Shown: positions 9,923 to 16,904 of the stretch, piece after piece
How the letters are laid out: each line of letters begins with the position of its first letter
Numbering within the stretch: the stretch's first letter is position 1
NCBI GenBank assembly: GCA_937872095.1
Contig: CALMNW010000089.1
Coordinates: forward strand, 1 to 43,126
Source of the DNA: an uncultured Verrucomicrobiota bacterium
Lineage (GTDB): Bacteria; Verrucomicrobiota; Kiritimatiellia; CAIQIC01; Lenti-01
Length of the DNA: 43,126 nt
Direction of reading: 5' to 3'
Notes under the pieces: model-generated
What the model saw: only the letters and a program-made list of their open reading frames with translations
Databases searched by the model: none
Told to the model about the DNA's origin: nothing
Made by a program: the position numbers and the translations under genes

Positions 9923-10957
9923 ATGCGAATCGCCGTGGACGCCATGGGGGGCGATTTTGCCCCCCAAGCCATCGTGGAAGGCGCGTTGCTTGCCGTCAAG
10001 GAATGCGCCGCCATCGATGGCCTGTATCTCGTCGGCGACGAGAAGGCCATCCAGGCGGAAATCGCGCGTTGCGGCGGGAATCCGGGTCGCATCGAGATCC
10101 GGCACGCCTCGGAAGTGGTCGGCATGGGGGAATCGCCGGCCACCGCCGTCCGGCGGAAAAAGGATTCCTCCATCAACCGCTCGATGGATCTCGTCAAGAA
10201 CGGCGAGGCCGATGCCGTGTTCGCCGCCGGCAGTACGGGCGCGGCCGTGGCCGCGGCCACGCTGAAACTGCGCACGCTGGAAGGCATCCGCCGTCCGGGC
10301 ATCGCCGTGGCCATGCCGACGCCGGCCGCCAAGCCCGTGGTCGTGATCGACGGCGGCGCCACCACCGATTGCACGCCGGAAATTCTGATGCAGTTCGCCA
10401 TCATGGGAGCGGCCTATTCCCAGCGGGTGATCGGCCAGGCGGATCCGCAAGTCGGGCTCATGAGCGTCGGCACCGAGGAAGCCAAGGGCAACGCCCTGAG
10501 CAAGGAAGCCTTCGATTTGCTGGAACAGGCTCCCGTCCGCTTCATCGGCAACGTGGAAGGCCACGACATCTTCGAGGGCGAGGTCGACGTGGTCGTGTGC
10601 GACGGGTTCACGGGCAACGTGATCCTCAAGACCAGCGAAAGCGTCGCCCACGCCATCGGCAAGTGGCTCAAGCACGAGCTGACGCGCAATCCGATCCGCG
10701 TGTTGGGCGCGCTGCTGCTCAGCGGCGGCCTGCGCGCGCTGAAGAAAAAAACGAGCCAGAAAACCTATGGCGGCGCCCCGTTGCTGGGCGTCAACGGCAT
10801 TTGCATCATCGGCCACGGCAGCTCGGACAAGATCGCCGCCAAGAACGGCATCCTGCAGGCCGTGCAGGCGGTGGAACACCGCGTGAACGAAGCCATTCTG
10901 GACGGCGTGCGCAAATGCGCCGCGCTCCAGACCACCCCGGAAGAGACTGCGACATGA
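9923..10957 (+). CDS. plsX: Phosphate acyltransferase PlsX
   Basis: This converts acyl-ACP to acyl-phosphate, the donor for PlsY in phospholipid synthesis; it is a peripheral membrane enzyme. It is 344 aa with the diagnostic start RIAVDAMGGDFAP and the internal motifs FAAGSTGAAVAAAT, GNVEGHDIFEG and CDGFTGNV. The stop overlaps the fabH ATG, giving translational coupling with the first condensing enzyme. Confidence 0.96.
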   Translation: MRIAVDAMGGDFAPQAIVEGALLAVKECAAIDGLYLVGDEKAIQAEIARCGGNPGRIEIRHASEVVGMGESPATAVRRKKDSSINRSMDLVKNGEADAVFAAGSTGAAVAAATLKLRTLEGIRRPGIAVAMPTPAAKPVVVIDGGATTDCTPEILMQFAIMGAAYSQRVIGQADPQVGLMSVGTEEAKGNALSKEAFDLLEQAPVRFIGNVEGHDIFEGEVDVVVCDGFTGNVILKTSESVAHAIGKWLKHELTRNPIRVLGALLLSGGLRALKKKTSQKTYGGAPLLGVNGICIIGHGSSDKIAAKNGILQAVQAVEHRVNEAILDGVRKCAALQTTPEETAT

Positions 10958-11946
10958 GCCCGAAGACCTATGCCGCCATCGCCGGCGTCGGCCACTATGC
11001 GCCCGCCAAGGTGTTGACGAACGCCGATCTCGAGAAGATGGTCGAGACGAGCGACGAGTGGATCCTGACGCGCACCGGCATCCGCGAGCGCCGCATCGCC
11101 GCGCCGGACGAAACGACGTCCGCCATGGGCGCGGTCGCCGCCCGCATGGCCCTTGAACGCGCCGGAATCGCGCCGGCCGACGTGGAAGCCATCTACGTGG
11201 CCACCTGCACGCCCGACATGATTTTTCCCAGCACGGCCTGCCTGATCCAAGCCGCCCTCGGCGCGTCGCGCGCCTACGGGTTCGATCTTTCTTCCGCCTG
11301 CTCGGGCTTCCTAATGGCTTTGGATGCCGCCGCGGCCGCCATCGAGTCCGGGCGCGTCCGCAACGCCTTGGTGATCGGCACGGAGAAACTCAGCGCGGTG
11401 ACGGACTGGACGAGCCGCAATACCTGCGTGCTGTTCGGCGACGGGGCCGGAGCCGTCGTGCTGAAGCCCTCCGACCGGCCCGGCATCCGGTCGAGCCTCC
11501 TGGGCGTCGACGGCAACCAGGCCGATTTCCTTTCCATCCCGGCCGGCGGCTGCAAATTGCCGGCTTCGGCGGAAACGGTCCAGAATCATTTGCACACGAT
11601 CCACATGGCGGGGCGCGAAACGTTTAAAATCGCGGTCAACACGATGCTGGAAGCCGCGCAAACCGCGATCGCGCGCGCCGGCCTGACGGTGGCCGAAGTC
11701 GATCTCATGGTGCCGCACCAAGCCAACATGCGCATCGTCGAAGCCGTGGCCAAGCGCCTGGGTGAAGGCGTCATGGACAAGGTATTCCTGAACCTGGACC
11801 GCTACGGCAACACCTCGGCGGCGTCGATTCCCTTGGCGCTGTCCGAAGCCTTTGCGGCCGGCAAGATCAAGAGCGGAGACAAGATCCTGATGGTGGCCTT
11901 TGGCGGCGGGCTGTCGTGGGGCGGTTCCGTGGTGGAGTGGCTATGA
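10954..11946 (+). CDS. fabH: 3-oxoacyl-ACP synthase III
   Basis: This initiates fatty-acid synthesis by condensing an acyl-CoA (usually acetyl-CoA) with malonyl-ACP. It is 330 aa. The catalytic triad is intact: C116 in DLSSACSGF, H255 in VPHQANMR and N286 in DRYGNTSAAS. The N-terminal TSDEWILTRTGIRERRI block is diagnostic. It is flanked by ATGA overlaps with plsX and fabD. Confidence 0.97.
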   Translation: MSPKTYAAIAGVGHYAPAKVLTNADLEKMVETSDEWILTRTGIRERRIAAPDETTSAMGAVAARMALERAGIAPADVEAIYVATCTPDMIFPSTACLIQAALGASRAYGFDLSSACSGFLMALDAAAAAIESGRVRNALVIGTEKLSAVTDWTSRNTCVLFGDGAGAVVLKPSDRPGIRSSLLGVDGNQADFLSIPAGGCKLPASAETVQNHLHTIHMAGRETFKIAVNTMLEAAQTAIARAGLTVAEVDLMVPHQANMRIVEAVAKRLGEGVMDKVFLNLDRYGNTSAASIPLALSEAFAAGKIKSGDKILMVAFGGGLSWGGSVVEWL

Positions 11947-12869
11947 GCACCATGTTGTTGTTTCCGGGGCAGGGAGCCCAGGCGGTCGGGATGGGCCGCG
12001 AATTGGCCGAAGGGCTGGACGAATGCCGCGCGCTGTTCGCGCGCGCCGGCGAAGTCCTCGGGTTCGACCTGCTGAAACTGTGCGCCGAAGGCCCGATCGA
12101 GGAATTGACGAAGTCCGACGTCGCCCAGCCGGCGATTTTCGCGGTGAGCCGGGCGGCGCGCGCCGCGCTGGCGCATTTCGCCGGCGACAAGCTCCAAGTG
12201 GCCGGCGCGGCCGGCCACAGCCTGGGCGAGTGGGCGGCGCTCCACGAAGCCGGCGTGGTGTCTTTCGAAGACGCGTTGCGCGTGCTGCGCGCCCGCGGGC
12301 GCTTCATGCAGGAAGCCTGCGAGGCGACTCCCGGCGGGATGTTGACGATCATCGGCTTGCCGCTGGACAAGGTCCAGGAAGTGGCCCAGGCCAGCGGTCT
12401 GGAAGTCGCCAATTTGAACTCGCCCGTGCAGACGGTGCTGTCGGGGCATGCCGACCGGATCGCGGCCGGCGAAACCGCCGCGAAAGCCGCCGGCGCCAAA
12501 CGCGCCTTGCGCCTGACCGTGGCCGGCGCGTTCCATTCTTCCCTGATGCGACCGGCCGCGGATCGCTTGGCCGAATTCCTGCAAGACGTCGAATTCCGGC
12601 CCCCGGCGTTCCCCGTTTGGTCGAACGTGACGGGAAAACCGCACGGGGAACCTGCCGACATCCGCCGCCGGATGGTGGATCAGGTCGTTTCGTCCGTGCG
12701 CTGGACCGATGGCGTCGGCGATATGGTGGCGGCCGGAATGACCGCGGGTTGCGAATGCGGCCCGGGTACAGTATTGGCCGGTCTGGTCAAGCGGATTGCG
12801 TCCGATGTGCCGATTGCCAGCATTTTTGACTTGGCGGGGGCCCAAGAGGCCGCCAAACTGTTCTCCTGA
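11943..12869 (+). CDS. fabD: Malonyl-CoA:ACP transacylase
   Basis: This moves malonyl from CoA to ACP. It is 308 aa with nucleophile S93 in GHSLGEW, H198 in GAFHSS and the N-terminal LLFPGQGAQ motif. The ATGA overlap with fabH sets the start at 11943. It is followed after 19 nt by fabG. Confidence 0.96.
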   Translation: MSTMLLFPGQGAQAVGMGRELAEGLDECRALFARAGEVLGFDLLKLCAEGPIEELTKSDVAQPAIFAVSRAARAALAHFAGDKLQVAGAAGHSLGEWAALHEAGVVSFEDALRVLRARGRFMQEACEATPGGMLTIIGLPLDKVQEVAQASGLEVANLNSPVQTVLSGHADRIAAGETAAKAAGAKRALRLTVAGAFHSSLMRPAADRLAEFLQDVEFRPPAFPVWSNVTGKPHGEPADIRRRMVDQVVSSVRWTDGVGDMVAAGMTAGCECGPGTVLAGLVKRIASDVPIASIFDLAGAQEAAKLFS

Positions 12870-12888
12870 CCCTAGGAATCCAATCACG

Positions 12889-13632
12889 ATGAAGCCTTTG
12901 GAAAACAAAATCGCCTTGGTGACCGGCGCCGCCCGCGGCATCGGCCAAGCCATCGCCTTGCAACTGGCCGCCGACGGGGCGGATCTGGCCTTGTGCGACG
13001 TGAAGGCGGAATGGCTGGAGGACACGATCGCCAAGGTGAAGGCCCTCGGCCGTCGGGCGGAAGGCTATGCGATGGACGTGGCCAACGGCGCCGCCGTGGG
13101 GGAGGCCGTCGCCAAGGTTCTCGCCGATTTCGGGCGCATCGACGTGCTGGTCAACAACGCGGGCATTACCCGCGATACCCTTCTGATCCGCATGACGGAA
13201 GAGGATTGGGACGCGGTGCTCGACATCAATCTCAAGGGCGCGTTTCTGGTGACCAAGGCCGTCGTGAAATCCATGATGAAGCAGCGTTCCGGGGCGATCG
13301 TGAACATCGCCAGCGTGGTGGGCATCATGGGCAACGCGGGCCAGGCGAACTACACGGCTTCCAAGGCCGGCCTCATCGCGTTGACCAAGACCACCGCCAA
13401 GGAACTCGGCAGCCGGAACGTCCGCGTGAACGCGGTCGCCCCCGGTTTCATCCGCACGGCCATGACCGACAAGCTTGCGGAGCCGGTCAAGGACGCGATG
13501 CTCAAGATGGTGCCGCTGGGCCGGCTGGGCGAACCCGAAGACGTCGCCAAGGCCGTGGCGTTCTTGGCCAGCGACGCCGCCGCCTACGTGAACGGGCAGA
13601 CCTTGGCGGTCTGCGGCGGCATGGTGTGGTGA
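12889..13632 (+). CDS. fabG: 3-oxoacyl-ACP reductase
   Basis: This is the NADPH-dependent keto reduction step of the elongation cycle. It is a 247-aa classical short-chain dehydrogenase: cofactor motif TGAARGIG (residues 12-19), NNAG (89-92) and catalytic S142, Y155, K159 (YTASK). An AGGAA lies upstream of ATG 12889. Its place between fabD and acpP confirms the fatty-acid role over other SDRs. Confidence 0.96.
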   Translation: MKPLENKIALVTGAARGIGQAIALQLAADGADLALCDVKAEWLEDTIAKVKALGRRAEGYAMDVANGAAVGEAVAKVLADFGRIDVLVNNAGITRDTLLIRMTEEDWDAVLDINLKGAFLVTKAVVKSMMKQRSGAIVNIASVVGIMGNAGQANYTASKAGLIALTKTTAKELGSRNVRVNAVAPGFIRTAMTDKLAEPVKDAMLKMVPLGRLGEPEDVAKAVAFLASDAAAYVNGQTLAVCGGMVW

Positions 13633-13665
13633 TTTAAAAAAAGAAAACAACAACGGAGAAACACA

Positions 13666-13905
13666 ATGGCTCTTGCAGACAAAGTCAAAGACATCATCGT
13701 CGAGCAGTTGGGCGTGAACAAGGATCAGGTCGTTCCGGAAGCCTCCTTCATCGAGGATCTGGGCGCCGACTCGCTGGATACCGTCGAGCTGGTCATGGCC
13801 TTCGAAGAAGAATTCGGCGCCGAGATTCCCGACGAGGACGCCGAGAAGCTGACGACCGTCGGCGCGGTGATCAAGTATTTGCAGGAAAAGGGCTTCGACA
13901 AGTAA
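13666..13905 (+). CDS. acpP: Acyl carrier protein
   Basis: It is a 79-aa acidic protein with the phosphopantetheine attachment site S36 in [15 protein letters not shown] precedes ATG 13666 by about 10 nt, in an A-rich leader that should translate efficiently. A terminator-like hairpin follows 28 nt after the stop, so ACP transcripts may exceed those of fabF. Confidence 0.97.
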   Translation: MALADKVKDIIVEQLGVNKDQVVPEASFIEDLGADSLDTVELVMAFEEEFGAEIPDEDAEKLTTVGAVIKYLQEKGFDK

Positions 13906-13933
13906 GTCGCTTGCCTGGATCGATCGAGACATG

Positions 13934-13977
13934 GGGCCGGGACCGCTCGCCGCGAGGCGGAGGCTCGGCCCGTTTTT
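13934..13977 (+). terminator. Hairpin terminator or attenuator between acpP and fabF
   Basis: GGGCCG (13934-13939) pairs with CGGCCC (13966-13971). The interior GCTCGCC...GGCGGAG adds a further stem, and GTTTTT follows at 13972-13977. Readthrough would be needed to express fabF from the upstream promoter. Confidence 0.7.
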
Positions 13978-14013
13978 CAAACGAACAACGAACGAGAGAT
14001 GGGACGGTAGGCC

Positions 14014-15258
14014 ATGGCGGAAAATAGACGCGTAGTCGTGACGGGTTTAGGCGTGGTGAGCCCCGTGGGCAGCACGCTGGATTCCTTCTGGGCGGCGATC
14101 CAGGCCGGCGAGAACGGCATCGGTCCCATCACCTATTTCGATACCGCGGCGTTCGACACGAAATTCGCCGGCCAGGTCAAGGGCTTCAACGTCGAAGACT
14201 TCATGTCCAAGAAGGAAGCCCGCCATTTGGATCCGTTCTGCCACTACGGCGTCGCCGCCGCCAAGATGGCCGTGGACGATTCCGGATTGGACATGGCCAA
14301 GGAAGACGCGACCCGCGTCGGCGTCATCGCCGCGTCGGGCGTCGGCGGCCTGCAGATCCTGCAGTCGCAGATGGACGTGCTGCGGTCCCGGGGGCCGGGA
14401 CGCTTTTCGCCGTTCATCATTCCCCAGATGATCACCAACATCCTGCCGGGAATCATTTCCATCAACCATGGGATGAAGGGCCCCAATTTCGCCATCGTGA
14501 CGGCCTGCGCGTCCGGTACCCATTGCATCGGCGAGGCGCTCGAGCTCATCCGCCGCGGCAAGGCGGATGCGATGCTCGCCGGCGGTTCCGAAGGCGCCAT
14601 TTGCGAACTGGGCGTGGGCGGTTTCAACGCCATGCGCGCCTTGAGCACCCGCAACGACAGCCCCCAGACCGCCAGCCGCCCGTTCGACAAGGATCGCGAC
14701 GGATTCGTCATGGCGGAAGGCTCCGGCATGCTGATCGTCGAGGAATACGAGCACGCCAAGGCTCGCGGCGCGAAGATCTACTGCGAACTGGCCGGATTCG
14801 GCTGCACCGGCGACGCCTATCACATCACCGCGCCCGACGAGAGCGCGTCCGGACCTTCCCGCGGCATGCAGCTCGCCATGCAGGACGCCGGACTGACCCC
14901 GGCGGACATCGATTACGTCAATGCCCACGGCACCAGCACGCCCCTCAACGACGCCGGCGAAACCAAGGCCATCAAGATCGCGCTGGGCGAGGAGCGCGCC
15001 CGCCAAATCGCCGTGAGTTCGACCAAGAGCATGACGGGCCACCTGCTGGGCGCCGCCGGCGGCGTCGAATCCGTCGTGTGCGCCTTGGCCATCCGCGACG
15101 GCGTTTTGCCCCCGACGATCAACTACACGACGCCGGATCCGGCGTGCGACCTGGACTACGTGCCCAATGCGGCCCGCAAGGCCAAGATCCGGGCATGCCT
15201 GAACAATTCGCTGGGTTTCGGCGGACACAACGCGACCCTCTGCTTCAAGGCCATCTAG
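14014..15258 (+). CDS. fabF: 3-oxoacyl-ACP synthase II
   Basis: This is the elongating condensing enzyme. It is 414 aa with the Cys-His-His triad C165 (TACASGTH), H305 (NAHGTSTPLND) and H343 (TGHLLGAAGG). The N-terminus RRVVVTGLGVVSPVG is diagnostic. It sits after the acpP hairpin with a 108-nt gap and is closed by a strong terminator, so it is the last gene of the fab cluster. Confidence 0.97.
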   Translation: MAENRRVVVTGLGVVSPVGSTLDSFWAAIQAGENGIGPITYFDTAAFDTKFAGQVKGFNVEDFMSKKEARHLDPFCHYGVAAAKMAVDDSGLDMAKEDATRVGVIAASGVGGLQILQSQMDVLRSRGPGRFSPFIIPQMITNILPGIISINHGMKGPNFAIVTACASGTHCIGEALELIRRGKADAMLAGGSEGAICELGVGGFNAMRALSTRNDSPQTASRPFDKDRDGFVMAEGSGMLIVEEYEHAKARGAKIYCELAGFGCTGDAYHITAPDESASGPSRGMQLAMQDAGLTPADIDYVNAHGTSTPLNDAGETKAIKIALGEERARQIAVSSTKSMTGHLLGAAGGVESVVCALAIRDGVLPPTINYTTPDPACDLDYVPNAARKAKIRACLNNSLGFGGHNATLCFKAI

Positions 15259-15281
15259 GCGGCCGTTCGGTCGCCAACGGG

Positions 15282-15311
15282 AGAGCCCTCCTGCCAGGAG
15301 GGCTCTTTTTT
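15282..15311 (+). terminator. Strong intrinsic terminator after fabF
   Basis: Arms AGAGCCCTCCTG and CAGGAGGGCTCT (15282-15306) form a nearly perfect 11-12 bp stem with a minimal loop, followed by a run of T to 15311. Confidence 0.92.
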
Positions 15312-15350
15312 ATGCGTCGGCTAAACGCCTTCCTGCGATCCGGCAGGTAT

Positions 15351-15366
15351 ATAGTTAATTAACTAT
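15351..15366. promoter_or_regulatory. Operator-like palindrome, copy 1
   Basis: The perfect 16-bp palindrome ATAGTTAATTAACTAT is repeated identically at 15439-15454, 88 bp downstream. Its shape resembles sites bound by dimeric MarR-type repressors (inference). No regulator gene lies next to it. Confidence 0.7.
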
Positions 15367-15438
15367 GTCTGGTAAAATACGCAATTCATTCGATAAATAA
15401 GCATATATCGAATCATCAGTGCATGAATAATCGCACAT

Positions 15439-15454
15439 ATAGTTAATTAACTAT
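15439..15454. promoter_or_regulatory. Operator-like palindrome, copy 2
   Basis: This is an identical copy of the palindrome at 15351-15366. The two are 88 bp apart start to start, about 8.4 helical turns. Both are preceded by AT and followed by G. Confidence 0.7.
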
Positions 15455-15648
15455 GAACCGGTTGCCGGAGCGTCGTGGTCGATCGGACCGGAACGGGAAG
15501 AGGGGCGGTTTTTCCCGGAAAATAGAACGGGATTCAGTGTATGCCTGACGGCATTGGTGGACCGAGCGGGGGTCCGAGGCGAGGCAAGGCATGTGCATGA
15601 TGGGCGTTTTGACTCGTTGCCTGCGGTGTTCGTGCGGCCGAAAAGAGG

Positions 15649-15678
15649 TTGACGGGGCCGATTCGGGCACCGTAGTAT
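15649..15678 (+). promoter_or_regulatory. Sigma70-like promoter for the repeat protein gene at 15714
   Basis: A -35 TTGACG (15649-15654), an 18-nt spacer and a -10 TAGTAT (15673-15678) are present. A GGAGG (15702-15706) then lies 7 nt before ATG 15714, giving a leader of about 30 nt. Confidence 0.65.
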
Positions 15679-15713
15679 CTCCCACACAGTCTTGAAGACA
15701 CGGAGGATGGACC

Positions 15714-16349
15714 ATGGCCGGTGACAACGAACTCAAACCCTTGGATCTCAGTGCGGTCAAAGCATCGACCTCGCGCATCGATCTGAGCAAAGCCACCATC
15801 CCCGGCTCGCCCGCCACCAGCGGCATCCGCATCGGCGCCAATCCCAAGAAGGCGACCTCGCGCATCGACATTTCCGCCATCCCGGGGGCCGCCAAGGCCC
15901 AGACGTCCCGCGTCGGCCTCTCCGCCATGCCTCCTGCGGACGAAGACGCCTACAAGCGGCGGACCGCCTTGCTCGACACCAGCAAAATTCCGCTGAGTTC
16001 GTCGCCGGCGGCGCAGCCGCGCACCATCCGCATCGGTAGCCGTCCGACCGTGCGCGTGGGCGGCGCGCCCAGCACGTTTTCGCCGGGGCGTCCCGAAACG
16101 GAAGAGGCGGCCGAAGCTCCGGCCGGACGGCCGACCATCAAGTTGAAGAGGCCCGGAAGCGCCGGTGGCGCCGCCATCACGATTTCCGGATCCACGTCGC
16201 CGGCGGTTTCGTCGGCCGAACCCATTTTCACGATCCAGGAAGAAGAAGGCCCGGGTGCGGCTTGGTCCGCGATTTCCATCGTTTCCATGCTGGTGATCAT
16301 CGGGCTGATCGTCGTTCAGGTGATGACGATGAACGGCGCCAAGTATTGA
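15714..16349 (+). CDS. Unknown protein with TSRIDLS-type repeats and a C-terminal membrane anchor
   Basis: I do not recognise this 211-aa protein. It carries four degenerate repeats near the N-terminus (STSRIDLS, ATSRIDIS, QTSRVGLS, DTSKIPLS), each followed by a Pro/Gly-containing linker. A second run of short beta-like motifs follows (RTIRIGS, PTVRVGG, PTIKLKR, AAITISG). The C-terminus is one hydrophobic helix (about 184-206) ending MNGAKY. There is no signal peptide, so a tail-anchored topology with a cytoplasmic repeat region is most likely. It has its own promoter and a good GGAGG. Proteins with comparable T-x-R-I repeats occur in PVC bacteria as far as I recall; the function is unknown. 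Confidence 0.8.
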   Translation: MAGDNELKPLDLSAVKASTSRIDLSKATIPGSPATSGIRIGANPKKATSRIDISAIPGAAKAQTSRVGLSAMPPADEDAYKRRTALLDTSKIPLSSSPAAQPRTIRIGSRPTVRVGGAPSTFSPGRPETEEAAEAPAGRPTIKLKRPGSAGGAAITISGSTSPAVSSAEPIFTIQEEEGPGAAWSAISIVSMLVIIGLIVVQVMTMNGAKY

Positions 16350-16379
16350 GGCGGGGTTTCCGTTTCCGTTCCGGGCGGC

Positions 16380-16408
16380 TTGCACGAAGGGGGCGGGTGG
16401 GATACATT
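16380..16408 (+). promoter_or_regulatory. Promoter of the tmRNA gene
   Basis: A -35 TTGCAC (16380-16385), a 17-nt spacer and a -10 TACATT (16403-16408) are present. The mature tmRNA 5' end at 16418 lies 10 nt downstream, fitting direct initiation or slight trimming. Confidence 0.75.
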
Positions 16409-16417
16409 CGATTTTGC

Positions 16418-16770
16418 GGGGGCGACCGGTTTCGACGTGCCAGTTGAAGCTTCGGTCGCGCGCCGAGGACCCCGGTTGGCCTCGTTAAACCTCCGGGAAA
16501 AAACACAAAAGCCAACGAACAATTGGCCTTCGCGGCTTAGTTCCGCGACGTTCGGCCGTTCTCGCCTGCGGGGCGGACCCGGATGTCATTCAGCAGGCTG
16601 GCGACCTCGGCCGGGCAACCGGGCGGAGGAGCGAGAACCAACAGGTTGATTGCGGTGCCGCTGGCCTGTCCGTGGGCAGGCGGCATGGCGAAACTTAATT
16701 GCGGAATACGCGCGTAGACGCCGATGCGACGCTTGTGCGGACGCGGGTTCGACTCCCGCCGCCTCCACCA
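16418..16770 (+). ncRNA. ssrA: Transfer-messenger RNA
   Basis: The 5' acceptor strand GGGGGCG (16418-16424) pairs with CGCCTCC before the encoded ACCA end at 16767-16770. A T-arm GCGGG-TTCGACT-CCCGC precedes it. The length is 353 nt, near the E. coli size. The resume codon GCC is at 16511, and the tag reading frame runs to a TAG at 16538-16540, encoding ANEQLAFAA. With the charged alanine the tag is AANEQLAFAA, ending in a ClpXP-type hydrophobic-Ala-Ala tail. It rescues stalled ribosomes together with SmpB (not in the window). It is a one-piece, standard-order tmRNA. Confidence 0.97.
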
Positions 16771-16786
16771 GTTTTGCAGCCCCGCG

Positions 16787-16814
16787 GGCCCCCGGAAACG
16801 GGGGCCTTTCTTTT
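16787..16814 (+). terminator. Intrinsic terminator of the tmRNA gene
   Basis: GGCCCCCG (16787-16794), a GAAA tetraloop and CGGGGGCC (16799-16806) are followed by TTTCTTTT. It is a textbook GNRA-capped terminator 16 nt after the tmRNA end. Confidence 0.92.
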
Positions 16815-16904
16815 GGCCGGCGCGGCCGCCGGCGGCGGGAAAAGGGCTGGATTTCGGGGAAGGGGCGGGGTAAGGTGGGCGCGTTTTACAAGACGAGGAC
16901 CATC

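Larger units (their letters stand above)
15312..15713. other. 402-bp intergenic island, partly AT-rich and highly structured
   Basis: No convincing gene is seen here. The left part (15345-15460) is strikingly AT-rich for this genome and holds two identical palindromes plus an 8-bp inverted repeat (ATTCGATA at 15388-15395, TATCGAAT at 15406-15413). The middle part has small hairpins: ATGCC/GGCAT at 15541-15554 and GGACC/GGTCC at 15559-15575. The right part carries the promoter and ribosome binding site of the gene at 15714. A small RNA or a divergent regulatory role is possible but unproven. Confidence 0.6.

Noticed and set aside
15443..15928. Minus-strand open frames across the AT-rich island and the start of the 15714 gene
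   Set aside because: No ribosome binding site, no recognisable protein pattern, and they overlap a well-supported plus-strand start.
16700..16770. tRNA gene suggested by the T-arm and CCA end
   Set aside because: The 5' half of the acceptor and the tag frame lie 280-350 nt upstream; this is the 3' part of tmRNA.
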